Positions 9,119 to 16,973 of a stretch of 64,000 nucleotides of DNA are shown one piece after another (position 1 is the first letter of the stretch; each line of letters starts with the position of its first letter). The translations under genes were made by a program, and so were the position numbers. Source of the DNA: Oscillibacter sp. (lineage in GTDB: Bacteria; Bacillota; Clostridia; Oscillospirales; Oscillospiraceae); NCBI GenBank assembly GCA_017482345.1, contig JAFUNB010000008.1, positions 62,001-126,000 on the forward strand, given 5' to 3'. The notes beneath the pieces are model-generated. The model was given only the letters and a program-made list of their open reading frames with translations. It did no database searches and was not told the origin of the DNA.

Positions 9119-10464
9119 TGGGCCTCGCCTCCCTTCCAGGGCCAGCGGGCCGTAAATACAGCGCCGCCCTCGGGCCGGTTGGCAGCCTCAACGGTACCGC
9201 CCCGCTTGCACACCGTATCGCTGACGATGCTCAGACCCAGACCGGTGCCGCCGGCGGCACGGGAACGGGCCTTATCCACCCGGTAGAAACGCTCGAAAAT
9301 ACGGGGGATATCCGCCTCGGGGATGCCGGGGCCGTTGTCGGCCACAGTCAGCTCCACCCAGTTCTCTCTCCGGTGGAGGGATACCTGCACGGCGCCCACC
9401 TTGCCGGAATACTTCACCGCGTTGTCCGTCAGGTTGTAAATGACCTGATGGATCTCGTCCCGGGTGGCCATGACCGTACACTCGCCGGAGGCGTCATAGG
9501 TCAGATCCACCTGTTTTTCCTGCGCCACCAGCGTCATCATGCGCATGACCTGCTCCAGCACTGGCAGCACGTCCACGCGGGTGGGCGGCTCCAGAATTCC
9601 GCTGTCCAGCCGGGTCAGCCGCAGCAGATCCTCGGTAATGCGGCTGAGCCGCTCCGCCTCGGAGCCGATGTCCGCCACGAATTCCCGGGTGGTCTCCAGA
9701 TCGATATTTTCCGTCTGCAGGATGGAGTCCGACAGCAGGCGGATGCCCGCCAGCGGTGTTTTCAGCTCATGGGACGCGTCCGACACAAAGCGCCGTCGGG
9801 AGTTCTCCGTCTTTTGCAGCCGGTCTGTCAGGCTGTTGAATTCGTGGCCGATCTGGGCGATCTCGTCCTTGCCGCTGATCTCGGCACGGTGGCTGTAGGC
9901 GCCCTCCCGTACCTGCCGGATGGCCGTCAGCAGCTGGCTGATGTTCCGGGTCAGGGCGCGGGACAGCACCTGCGTCAGCACCAGAGCCACCACGCCGATG
10001 ATGGCGGACATGCGCAGCAGATTGTTCTGCAGGCCTGCCAGCAGGGCGGCCTGCTCCGTATCGTATTCATAGGCATACACGGCGCCGATAACCTGGTTTC
10101 GGAACAGCACCGGCGAGGAGGCGCGGCTTCGGAAAGCGCCTCCCTGATAGTTGCAGGTAAACACGTCATAGCCCAGCAGTGCCTGGACCACCTCCGTATA
10201 GACGGCATATTCGCCCACGGCGCTGCCGGTCTCACGGGTATCGTACACGATCTTGCCGGCGTTGTCCGTCACCAGAATACGGGACATGCCGGTCTCCTCC
10301 ACCACGGCCATGGCGGCGGAAACATTCTCCGCGTTGAGCCTGTCCAGGCCCGACAGGGAGTACACCATCACGGAGACGCTGCTCTGCAGGGAGGTGGCCT
10401 TGGAGCGGAACACCAGATCCTGGGAAACCACCAGCGGATAGGTATTCATCAGCACCAGAACCAC
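9115..10464 (-). CDS. Membrane sensor histidine kinase (N-terminus uncertain)
   Basis: At least 449 residues. Order: first membrane segment, extracytoplasmic sensor of about 130 residues, second membrane segment (MSAIIGVVALVLTQVLSRAL), HAMP linker, HisKA with phospho-acceptor in SDASHELKTPL, and HATPase_c with NLTDNAVKYSG, DNGPGIP and GGTGLGLSIV. The coordinates use GTG 10464, the first canonical start in frame. However, the frame is open to 10560 and the upstream codons continue the first membrane segment, so the true start is probably a rare ATT at 10539 or CTG at 10506. It overlaps the GerMN gene downstream and abuts or overlaps the response regulator upstream. Phosphotransfer partner is the adjacent OmpR-type regulator. 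Confidence 0.9.
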   Translation of the reverse strand: MVLVLMNTYPLVVSQDLVFRSKATSLQSSVSVMVYSLSGLDRLNAENVSAAMAVVEETGMSRILVTDNAGKIVYDTRETGSAVGEYAVYTEVVQALLGYDVFTCNYQGGAFRSRASSPVLFRNQVIGAVYAYEYDTEQAALLAGLQNNLLRMSAIIGVVALVLTQVLSRALTRNISQLLTAIRQVREGAYSHRAEISGKDEIAQIGHEFNSLTDRLQKTENSRRRFVSDASHELKTPLAGIRLLSDSILQTENIDLETTREFVADIGSEAERLSRITEDLLRLTRLDSGILEPPTRVDVLPVLEQVMRMMTLVAQEKQVDLTYDASGECTVMATRDEIHQVIYNLTDNAVKYSGKVGAVQVSLHRRENWVELTVADNGPGIPEADIPRIFERFYRVDKARSRAAGGTGLGLSIVSDTVCKRGGTVEAANRPEGGAVFTARWPWKGGEAQ

Positions 10465-10525
10465 TGCCAGCAGCAGTGCGTACGCCAGGCTGAACTTGAC
10501 CTGCAGACTATTGAAAAATGAGCTT

Positions 10526-11203
10526 CTATCCTTTGAAATAGTACCCCACTCCCCACTTGGTCATGATATGGTCCGGCTCAGCCGGGTTTTTCTCCAGCTT
10601 TTCCCGCAGGCGGCGGATATGCACATCCACCGTGCGGTAATCTCCGGTGTAGGAATAGCCCCACACCACGTTCATCAGATTTTCACGGCTGTATACCCGC
10701 CGGGGATTGCGCATCAAAAGCTCCACCAGGTCATATTCTTTGGCAGTCAGATCCACCGTCGCGCCGTCCCGGATGGCCACCCGCTCCTCGGTATTCAGGG
10801 TGATTTCGCCCACCGTAAGGGTTGCGCCGCGGCTGCGCTGGACGCCGGTGGCCCGGCGCAGCAGCGCCCGGACACGGGCCTTCAGCTCCAGAATGTTGAA
10901 GGGCTTGGTCAGATAGTCGTCCGCACCGCACTCAAAGCCCATCAGCTTGTCGGAATCCTCGCTCTTGGCGGTCAGCATGATGACCGGCACATTGGAAAAC
11001 TCCCGGATGCGCATGCAGGCCTCCAGACCGTCTACCTCCGGCATCATCACGTCCAGAATGATGAGGTCGAACTGCCCCGTCCGGGCCAGCTCCACGGCGG
11101 CCGCGCCGTCATAGGCGCACTCCACCTCATAGCCTTCGTTTTCCAGGTTGAATTTCATGCCCTTGACCAGCAGCTTCTCGTCGTCTACTACCAGGATCTT
11201 CAT
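10526..11203 (-). CDS. OmpR-family response regulator
   Basis: 225 residues. Receiver domain with acidic pair DDE (7-9), phospho-acceptor D51 in LIILDVMMPE and the conserved KPF near residue 102. The C-terminal winged helix includes VDLTAKEYDLVELLMRN and the recognition region YRTVDVHIRRLREKLE. It most resembles the PhoP/WalR subfamily. It is coupled to the upstream comEA-like gene by an ATGA overlap (11200-11203) and is followed at once by the kinase. Regulon unknown; the operon makes cell-envelope or sporulation control plausible. Confidence 0.95.
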   Translation of the reverse strand: MKILVVDDEKLLVKGMKFNLENEGYEVECAYDGAAAVELARTGQFDLIILDVMMPEVDGLEACMRIREFSNVPVIMLTAKSEDSDKLMGFECGADDYLTKPFNILELKARVRALLRRATGVQRSRGATLTVGEITLNTEERVAIRDGATVDLTAKEYDLVELLMRNPRRVYSRENLMNVVWGYSYTGDYRTVDVHIRRLREKLEKNPAEPDHIMTKWGVGYYFKG

Positions 11204-11583
11204 GTCGTTTCCTTTCCGTCCGCGGTGATATATGCGGCAAAGGCGGCGAATTTTCCCTCGCCGATGCCGCTCACTTCCAGAATGTCCTCTATGGTTTCAA
11301 AGGGGCCGTGCGCCTCCCGGTGGGCCACGATCCGGCCGGCCAGCTCTTCGCCGATGCCCGGCAGCTGCGCCAGCTCCTCCGCGCCGGCGGTGTTGATGTC
11401 CACCATCAGCGGTTCCGGGGCCAGTTCCTCCCGGGCGGCGTCACGCTCCGTGCGCACCGTCACCGGCAGGGACGAGGCACGGGACATATCCCACAGGTGG
11501 AGCCCCGCCAGAGCGCACAAAAACAGCGCCGTCAGGCCCAGCAGGCATTTTTCCGTTTTTGTAACTTTTACCCCTGCTCCCAC
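11200..11583 (-). CDS. ComEA-like helix-hairpin-helix protein with membrane anchor
   Basis: 127 residues. One N-terminal membrane segment (LLGLTALFLCALAGLHLW), a linker, and a C-terminal ComEA-type helix-hairpin-helix (VDINTAGAEELAQLPGIGEELAGRIVAHR then VSGIGEGKFAAFA, described here by two sub-motifs) that binds DNA non-specifically. In ComEA this domain captures DNA outside the membrane during competence; the SLBB domain of full ComEA is absent, so the role here is uncertain. GTG start at 11583 is preceded by GGGAG at 7 bases. It is the first gene of the four-gene operon and overlaps the response regulator. Confidence 0.8.
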   Translation of the reverse strand: MGAGVKVTKTEKCLLGLTALFLCALAGLHLWDMSRASSLPVTVRTERDAAREELAPEPLMVDINTAGAEELAQLPGIGEELAGRIVAHREAHGPFETIEDILEVSGIGEGKFAAFAAYITADGKETT

Positions 11584-11585
11584 AG

Positions 11586-11614
11586 TTGAACTCCCATGTT
11601 TTTTTTGCTATACT
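11586..11614 (+). promoter_or_regulatory. promoter of the dacF-like gene
   Basis: TTGAAC (11586-11591), 17-base spacer, TATACT (11609-11614). Transcription would leave a leader of about 90 bases. Confidence 0.65.
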
Positions 11615-11708
11615 GTTGTTATCTATCGAACATTGCCGAATTCCGGCGGTTCGTCTTACACGAATGAACTATTACCGTTAAGTATATCATAGATCGCAGG
11701 AGTTTGAT

Positions 11709-13076
11709 ATGAAAAGAACCCGATTTTTCTCTGTTTTTTTATTGCTGGCCCTTCTGGTCAGCCTGTTTGTAACGCCCACCGCCTCCGCGCTGGAGGATCC
11801 TGACATTCAGGCCGGCGCCGCGCTGCTGGTGGACGCCAATACCGGCGCCATCGCCTATGCCAAAAACGAGCACCAGGAGATGTATCCCGCCAGCCTCACC
11901 AAGATCATGACCGCTCTGCTGGTGTGCGAGGCCATCGAGGACGGCAAGCTGACACTGGACACGGAACTGACCGCCACGGAATCCGCCCTGTCCGGTCTGG
12001 CCTCCGACGGCAGCTCCGCCAACATCAAGGTGGGCGAGATCATGACCGTGGAACAGCTGCTGTACTGCATGATGGTGGTCTCCGCCAACGAGGCCTGCCA
12101 CATTTTGGCCGAGGGTGTCAGCGGCAGCGTGGACGCCTTTGTGGCTGAGATGAACGCTAAGGCCGCCGAGCTGCAGTGTGAAAACACCCACTTCGTCAAT
12201 GCCCACGGTCTTCACGACAGCCAGCACTACACCACCGCCTGGGATCTGTATCTCATCACCAGGGCCGCCATGGAATACGAGGCTTTCGTCCGGATCTCCG
12301 ACACCGGCGACATCACCCTCCCCGCCACCAACCTCAGCGCCGAGCGCAGCCTGCACTCCACCAACTATCTGATCTCCGTGTGGCGCTCCCGCGGTTATGT
12401 CAACAAGGATGCCCACGGCATCAAGACCGGCTCCACCGACGAGGCCGGCTACTGCCTGGTCTCCTCCGCCTCCAAGGGCAGCCTCAGCTTCATCAGCGTG
12501 CTGCTGGACTGCGAGCGTCTGAAGCTGGAGGACGGCGAGATCCGCACCATGAGCTTCTATGAGACCAACCGCATGTTCAACTGGGCTTTCAACAACTTCT
12601 CCTACCAGACCATTCTGACCACGGACGAGTTCCCCAGAGAGGTTGCCGTCTCCCTGTCCGAGATCGAGCATGTCACCGTCCACCCCGCCCGGGATGTGGA
12701 GGTGCTCTTCCCCAACGATTTGACACCGGAGGATCTGGAGCGGACCATCACCCTCCGGGAAGAGCCGGTGGAGGCCCCCATCCGGGACGGCCAGGTGCTG
12801 GGCACCATTCAGCTGAGCCATGACGGCCACGTCTACGCCACGGAAAATCTGCTGGCCCTCAATGACGTGGAGGCCTCCAAAATGCTGGTATTTCTGCGGG
12901 ATCTGAAGCTGTTCTTCGCCAAGCCCGCCGTGAAGATCACCGGCATCGTGCTGGCGGTGCTGCTGGCGGCGCTGCTGGTGTGGAAGCTGCTGTTTGGCCG
13001 CCGCCGTTACCGCTATGGCCGCAGCGCCAGCCGCGGCTACCGCAAAAGCGGCTATCGCGGACGCAGAAGAAGATAA
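11709..13076 (+). CDS. D-alanyl-D-alanine carboxypeptidase (DacF/PBP5 type)
   Basis: 455-residue low-molecular-weight penicillin-binding protein that trims the terminal D-Ala of peptidoglycan stem peptides. Signal peptide (cleavage after TASA near residue 27). Catalytic motifs: S62-L-T-K65, S125-A-N127 and K239-T-G241. A PBP5-associated beta-rich domain follows (about 300-385), then a C-terminal membrane anchor (IVLAVLLAALLVWKLLF) and an unusual Arg/Tyr/Gly-rich basic tail. Start ATG after CAGGAG. Monocistronic, with promoter and terminator. In spore formers, members of this group act on vegetative wall or on spore cortex; which applies here is not settled by sequence. Confidence 0.93.
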   Translation: MKRTRFFSVFLLLALLVSLFVTPTASALEDPDIQAGAALLVDANTGAIAYAKNEHQEMYPASLTKIMTALLVCEAIEDGKLTLDTELTATESALSGLASDGSSANIKVGEIMTVEQLLYCMMVVSANEACHILAEGVSGSVDAFVAEMNAKAAELQCENTHFVNAHGLHDSQHYTTAWDLYLITRAAMEYEAFVRISDTGDITLPATNLSAERSLHSTNYLISVWRSRGYVNKDAHGIKTGSTDEAGYCLVSSASKGSLSFISVLLDCERLKLEDGEIRTMSFYETNRMFNWAFNNFSYQTILTTDEFPREVAVSLSEIEHVTVHPARDVEVLFPNDLTPEDLERTITLREEPVEAPIRDGQVLGTIQLSHDGHVYATENLLALNDVEASKMLVFLRDLKLFFAKPAVKITGIVLAVLLAALLVWKLLFGRRRYRYGRSASRGYRKSGYRGRRRR

Positions 13077-13085
13077 GCAAATAAA

Positions 13086-13117
13086 AAGACTGCCGCACAA
13101 GCGGCAGTCTTTTTTTG
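13086..13117. terminator. bidirectional terminator
   Basis: Stem AGACTGCCGC-acaa-GCGGCAGTCT with T tract on both strands; separates the convergent dacF-like and nitroreductase genes. Confidence 0.88.
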
Positions 13118-13120
13118 CGC

Positions 13121-13633
13121 TTACAGGTATTTGACCAGTTCCTCCATAGGCTTGCGCATGGTGTGCAGCTTGGAGGGGCGGGCGTTCTCCGCCGGGTAGC
13201 CCAGAGGCACCATGGCGATGGGGCACAGGCCGGCCATCTCGGGGAACTGCTCCAGCAGCTTCTCCGGCTCAAACACGCCCACATAGGTGGTGCCAAGGCC
13301 CAGATCGGCAGCCTGCAGCATCATCTGGGTGACGGCGATGGCGGCGTCGATCTCGCCGTGGTTCTTGCCGTCGTGCTCCCGCTTCCAGGCGGCCTCGGGA
13401 TCGTAGGCCACCACCAGCGTCACGGGGGCGTGGAAATGCATGGACGTGCAGGCGTCCGCTTTCTCCAGCGCCTCGGGGGACTGGATCACAAAGATGCGCT
13501 GGGGCTGGTTATTGTGGGCGGTGGGGGCGTTGCGGCCGGACTCCAGAATGAGGTCCAGCTTCTCCTGCTCCACTTTTTTGTCGCTGAACTTGCGGAGGGA
13601 ATACCGCGCTGCGGACAAACTTGCAAAATCCAT
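13121..13633 (-). CDS. Nitroreductase-family FMN oxidoreductase
   Basis: 170 residues, a short member of the nitroreductase family. N-terminal motif ARYSLRKFSDKKV, then SGRNAPTAHNNQP (FMN phosphate and ring contacts), and C-terminal LGLGTTYVGVFEPEKL and MVPLGYPAE. These flavoenzymes reduce nitro groups, quinones or other small electrophiles with NAD(P)H. ATG is preceded by AAGGAGAATGTCCT. Monocistronic. The physiological substrate cannot be read from sequence. Confidence 0.9.
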   Translation of the reverse strand: MDFASLSAARYSLRKFSDKKVEQEKLDLILESGRNAPTAHNNQPQRIFVIQSPEALEKADACTSMHFHAPVTLVVAYDPEAAWKREHDGKNHGEIDAAIAVTQMMLQAADLGLGTTYVGVFEPEKLLEQFPEMAGLCPIAMVPLGYPAENARPSKLHTMRKPMEELVKYL

Positions 13634-13702
13634 AGGACATTCTCCTTTTTAAGTTTGGTGATATCCGGATTTTAGCATAGTTTTCCCCCCGCCGCAACTC
13701 TT

Positions 13703-14233
13703 TTACATACTTCCCTGCCAGGGCTGCTGACTCAAAATAGCGTCGCACAGCTCCCGCCGGCGAATGTCATAGAACTCCATGTACCGCAGGGAATAAATAT
13801 CGCTGACGATGTAGCGGTCCCGTCCCTCCTGATAGATGGTGACGAAGTCGTTGCCCACCTCGTAGAGGATGCCCTCCCAGGTGACGGTGTTCTGGGTGCC
13901 CACCAGGAAGGTGGCCACGATATAGTTGCCCTTGTTGCGGATGAGGGTGGCCTTCAGGGAACCCAGAAAGGCCTCCTCCCGGTCAGTGGGTGCCTCAATG
14001 ACCTCCGAAGGCAGTCCATGGGTCATCTGCAGCTGAGACTGCACGGCCGGCAGCGTAGAGGTGTTCATGCCCATGCCGGCATTGGCTCCTGCCATGGGCG
14101 TGACCTCGCCGGACCAGTCCTGCCCCGCGGACATCCGGCTCATGTTCTGCTGATTCATAGTAGCTTGGGGCATAAACTGCTGGTTCATCATCCGGCTGGT
14201 GGCAGCCGGGATCTGCGTGCTCTGATAAGGCAT
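13703..14233 (-). CDS. gerQ: Spore coat protein GerQ
   Basis: 176 residues. The N-terminal half is low complexity and rich in Gln, Asn, Met and Ser. The conserved C-terminal domain begins near residue 92 (REEAFLGSLKATLIRNKG) and continues with VTWEGILYEVGNDFVTIYQ and RYIVSDIYSLRYMEFYD. In B. subtilis GerQ is cross-linked into the inner coat and is required for CwlJ localisation. Here a cwlJ-type hydrolase gene is directly upstream, the same pairing as in Bacillus. Start ATG 14233 follows GAGGAGA; the longer frame overlaps cwlJ without such a site. Expected to be expressed in the mother cell. Confidence 0.92.
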   Translation of the reverse strand: MPYQSTQIPAATSRMMNQQFMPQATMNQQNMSRMSAGQDWSGEVTPMAGANAGMGMNTSTLPAVQSQLQMTHGLPSEVIEAPTDREEAFLGSLKATLIRNKGNYIVATFLVGTQNTVTWEGILYEVGNDFVTIYQEGRDRYIVSDIYSLRYMEFYDIRRRELCDAILSQQPWQGSM

Positions 14234-14247
14234 CGGTGTGTCTCCTC

Positions 14248-14688
14248 TCAAGTCTTGTAATAAGCGTCTGTCGGGTTGTAGAAACAGTGGTCGCCGATGC
14301 GGGCCTGCCAGTAGCCCACATTGGAGGGGAACCGGTTCCGGCACTCCGGCCCAAAGGGGTTGTAGAACCACAGCGACTCCGCCACATCCGCCAGCCGGTT
14401 TCCGGCGATGGCCCAGTCGGCAATGTCGTAGTGGATCTGCTCCGGCCTCATGTTGTAAATATTCTGGGGGTTGTAGGCGCCGCCCTCCGTCTCGCTGGCA
14501 CAGACGAACTGGTAGGGCTGGAAAATGATATTCCGGATGCTGCCCTGCCCCACCCGGGCATATTCTCCGCCCCGGGCATGCACCCGGTTCATCACGACGC
14601 CCGCCACCGCCTTCATGCCGTTCTCGCCCTCTCCGCCCGCCTCACACTGGATCAGCCGCGCCAGCAGCTCCCGGTCGGAAAATGCCAT
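14248..14688 (-). CDS. cwlJ: CwlJ/SleB-type spore cortex-lytic hydrolase
   Basis: 146 residues, consisting only of the hydrolase_2 domain, as in CwlJ (SleB has an extra peptidoglycan-binding domain and signal peptide). Seen: ELLARLIQCEAGGEGENGM with the catalytic glutamate of this lysozyme-like family, VAGVVMNRVHA, and the C-terminal GDHCFYNP region. It degrades spore cortex during germination. Start ATG 14688 is preceded by AGGAG. The next gene, 14 bases after its stop, is gerQ, which in Bacillus localises CwlJ; the pair is probably one transcript. Confidence 0.92.
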   Translation of the reverse strand: MAFSDRELLARLIQCEAGGEGENGMKAVAGVVMNRVHARGGEYARVGQGSIRNIIFQPYQFVCASETEGGAYNPQNIYNMRPEQIHYDIADWAIAGNRLADVAESLWFYNPFGPECRNRFPSNVGYWQARIGDHCFYNPTDAYYKT

Positions 14689-14760
14689 ACTGTATCTCCT
14701 CACTTCCTTTGCTGCCCCATCTTATGCCGCGCGCCCTCCGCCGGTTCCGGAAAATGCGCA

Positions 14761-14794
14761 AAAAAAGATCACGCCCGCAGGCGTGATCTTTTTC
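14761..14794. terminator. bidirectional terminator
   Basis: Stem AAGATCACGCC-cgca-GGCGTGATCTT with A/T tracts; serves the minus-strand TSCPD gene. Confidence 0.8.
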
Positions 14795-14803
14795 AGTGCG
14801 TGA

Positions 14804-15070
14804 TTACTTGTTCATCTCGGCCAGGATCGCCTCCAGGCCGCGGGCCAGCTGGTCGGGGCAGGAAGTGCTTCTCATACCGCAGCGGATGCCCTTCAGACGG
14901 TCGATGGCCTCCTGGGCGCTCATGCCCTTCACCAGAGCGCCGATGCCCTGCAGGTTGCCGCTGCAGCCGGCGACGACCTTCAGGCTCTCGATGATACCCT
15001 GTTCATTAAGCTCAACGTGCATCTCCTTGGAGCAGGTGCCCTGAGGACGGAAAGAATACAGCATAGTCAT
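14804..15070 (-). CDS. TSCPD-domain protein (TIGR03905 type)
   Basis: 88 residues. The family is named for its TSCPDQLA motif, which is present near residue 69 (RSTSCPDQLARGLEAIL), with further cysteines at GTCSKEM, AGCSGN and IRCGM. Related domains occur at the end of vitamin B12-dependent ribonucleotide reductases, but stand-alone members have no proven function. Two closely spaced ATGs could be the start; GAGGAG lies just before. Monocistronic and oppositely oriented to the padR gene. Confidence 0.85.
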   Translation of the reverse strand: MTMLYSFRPQGTCSKEMHVELNEQGIIESLKVVAGCSGNLQGIGALVKGMSAQEAIDRLKGIRCGMRSTSCPDQLARGLEAILAEMNK

Positions 15071-15145
15071 GATCTCCTCTTTTTTTGAATTCTGTGGACA
15101 GTATATCACTCCCGGCGAAAAAAGCAAGTATTTGTCTCCTACATA

Positions 15146-15202
15146 TTGACATTAACGATATTCGATATTACAATAAAACCATCATATCGATATTCGATAA
15201 TA
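15146..15202 (+). promoter_or_regulatory. padR promoter with two 15-bp near-identical operator-like repeats
   Basis: Perfect-type promoter TTGACA (15146-15151), 17-base spacer, TACAAT (15169-15174). A repeat CGATATTCGATATTA (15156-15170) lies in the spacer, and a second CGATATTCGATAATA (15188-15202) lies after the start of transcription, 32 bases away. Each contains a TATCGAATATCG-like dyad, as expected for a PadR dimer. Autorepression is the obvious reading. Confidence 0.7.
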
Positions 15203-15215
15203 AGGAGGCGGTGCT

Positions 15216-15545
15216 GTGGCACGGGAAAAATTCCAAACTCTGACCGAGCAGATGTTTTATATCCTGCTGTGCCTGCAGAGCGAGTGCTGCGGCACGGACA
15301 TCATGGCGCAGGTGGGAAAGCTGACCCACGGCCGGGTGGCCATCGGCCCCGGCACCCTGTATAACCTGCTGGAGAGCTTTCTGCGCTCCGGCATGATCGC
15401 CGAGACGAAGGTGGAGGGCCGAAAGCGCAGCTATCTCATCACCGACGCGGGCCGAAAGGCTCTGGAGGACGAATACCGCCGGCTGCTGACACTGGCGGAG
15501 GACTACCGGCGGCTGACGCCGGAAGGAGGTGCTGATCATGCGTGA
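15216..15545 (+). CDS. PadR-family transcriptional regulator
   Basis: 109 residues, a small two-domain PadR protein. Winged helix: LTEQMFYILLCLQSECCGTDIM, then RVAIGPGTLYNLLESFLRSGMI and the wing EGRKRSYLITDAGRKAL; a short C-terminal dimerisation helix follows. The start is GTG 15216, with AAGGAGG before it. It overlaps the next gene (DUF2812 membrane protein) by 8 bases; such PadR-DUF2812 pairs are common in clostridia, and the regulator usually represses its partner. Tandem dyads at its promoter support self-control. Confidence 0.93.
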   Translation: MAREKFQTLTEQMFYILLCLQSECCGTDIMAQVGKLTHGRVAIGPGTLYNLLESFLRSGMIAETKVEGRKRSYLITDAGRKALEDEYRRLLTLAEDYRRLTPEGGADHA

Positions 15546-16935
15546 CACCAAACGGAAACTGGAGCTGTTCTCCTTTTATGACCACAGCGGGATCCAGCAG
15601 CATCTGGAGCAGATGGCGGAGAAGGGCTGGATGCTGGAGCAGCCGGGCACATACCTGTGGCGCTATCGCCGCATCGCCCCGCAGAAGCTGCACTTTGCCG
15701 TGACCTATTTCCCCAACGCCTCGGAGTTCGATCCCGGCCCCACGGAGGGCCAGCAGATCCTGCAGGACTACTGCGAGGCCGCCGGTTGGCAGTATGTGAC
15801 CCGCTGGGCCCAGATGCAGATCTTCTGCACCGCCGACGAAGACCCTGTCCCGCTGGAGACGGACGCCCTGACCCAGGTGGACACCATCCACGCCGCTATG
15901 AAGCGTGCTTCCCTGCCGGGTCTGGTGATCATGGTGCTGCTGGCCCTGTTCCAGCTGGGCTTCCAGTGCTGGCAGTTCCTGGAGGACACCATCGACTTTC
16001 TGGCCACACCCTCCTATCTCTACATGGTGCCCGCCTGGCTGCTGATCCTGCTGGTCAACGTGTATGAGCTGGTCTTCTACTTCCGCTGGCACAAAAAGGC
16101 AAAAACCGCTGCGGAGACCACCGGAGAATTTATCCCCATCCGCACCCGCCATGGCTTCAGCATGGCGGTTCTGACGCTGGCACTGGCATTTGTGGCGCTG
16201 GCCCTTCTCCTGCAGGCTGACCGGGGCATGATGTTTTTCATGGCGGTCTGGTTCATTGGCATGGCGCTGATCTTCCTGTGGGTCAACTCCATCAAAAAGA
16301 CGCTGCAGAAGATGAACGCCTCCCGGGGCGTGAATCGCACGGTGACGCTGGTGGTATGCGTTGCTCTGACCATGGCCTTGATGGCCGATCTGACTGCCGC
16401 CACCCTGCGGGGTCTCCGCTCCGGCTGGCTGGAGGACGACCCGTCGGTGGAGACCTACACCTATAAGGGCTGGGAGTGGGACGTGTACCACGACGAGATC
16501 CCCCTGCGGGTGGAGGATCTCATAGACACGGATTACGACCAGTGGTCCACGGAGGAGACGGTGAACAGCTCCATCCTTCTCGCCTTCCGGGAATACAGCC
16601 AGCGTCCCCGCATGGACGCGCTGGACCAGCCGGACTTGGAGTACGACATTGTGGAGATCAAGCTGTCCGCCCTGTATGAGCTGTGCAAAAAGTCCATGCT
16701 GGAGCGGTACTGGTACAACGATCCGGAGGAATTCCGTTCCGTCTATCTCCCGGAGGACGGCTTCCCCGGCGCGGCCGACGAGGTGTACCGCTATTACAGC
16801 CGCTACTACGACGAATACACACCCTATGACCGCTATCTCCTGTGCTGGGAGGGGCGCATCGCGGAGATCCGCTTTGACGGGGAACCCACGCCGGAGCAGC
16901 TGTATACCGCCGCAGAAATTCTGAAAACCGCATAA
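15538..16935 (+). CDS. DUF2812-domain membrane protein
   Basis: 465 residues. The N-terminal soluble part (about 1-120: KRKLELFSFYDHSGIQQHLEQMAEKGWML) is the DUF2812 domain. Four hydrophobic segments follow at roughly 125-290 (for example LVIMVLLALFQLGFQCWQFL and VLTLALAFVALALLLQ). The C-terminal 170 residues are acidic and soluble. Translation is coupled to padR: AAGGAGG inside padR serves ATG 15538. The family has no established biochemical role; the regulator pairing suggests a stress or envelope-response function. It ends at a strong terminator. Confidence 0.8.
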   Translation: MRDTKRKLELFSFYDHSGIQQHLEQMAEKGWMLEQPGTYLWRYRRIAPQKLHFAVTYFPNASEFDPGPTEGQQILQDYCEAAGWQYVTRWAQMQIFCTADEDPVPLETDALTQVDTIHAAMKRASLPGLVIMVLLALFQLGFQCWQFLEDTIDFLATPSYLYMVPAWLLILLVNVYELVFYFRWHKKAKTAAETTGEFIPIRTRHGFSMAVLTLALAFVALALLLQADRGMMFFMAVWFIGMALIFLWVNSIKKTLQKMNASRGVNRTVTLVVCVALTMALMADLTAATLRGLRSGWLEDDPSVETYTYKGWEWDVYHDEIPLRVEDLIDTDYDQWSTEETVNSSILLAFREYSQRPRMDALDQPDLEYDIVEIKLSALYELCKKSMLERYWYNDPEEFRSVYLPEDGFPGAADEVYRYYSRYYDEYTPYDRYLLCWEGRIAEIRFDGEPTPEQLYTAAEILKTA

Positions 16936-16968
16936 AAAAGAGAGAGGCGATCTCGCCTCTCTCTTTTT
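16934..16968. terminator. bidirectional terminator
   Basis: Stem AGAGAGGCG-atct-CGCCTCTCT flanked by A and T tracts; separates DUF2812 and pyruvate:ferredoxin oxidoreductase genes. Confidence 0.88.
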
Positions 16969-16973
16969 GTCGG

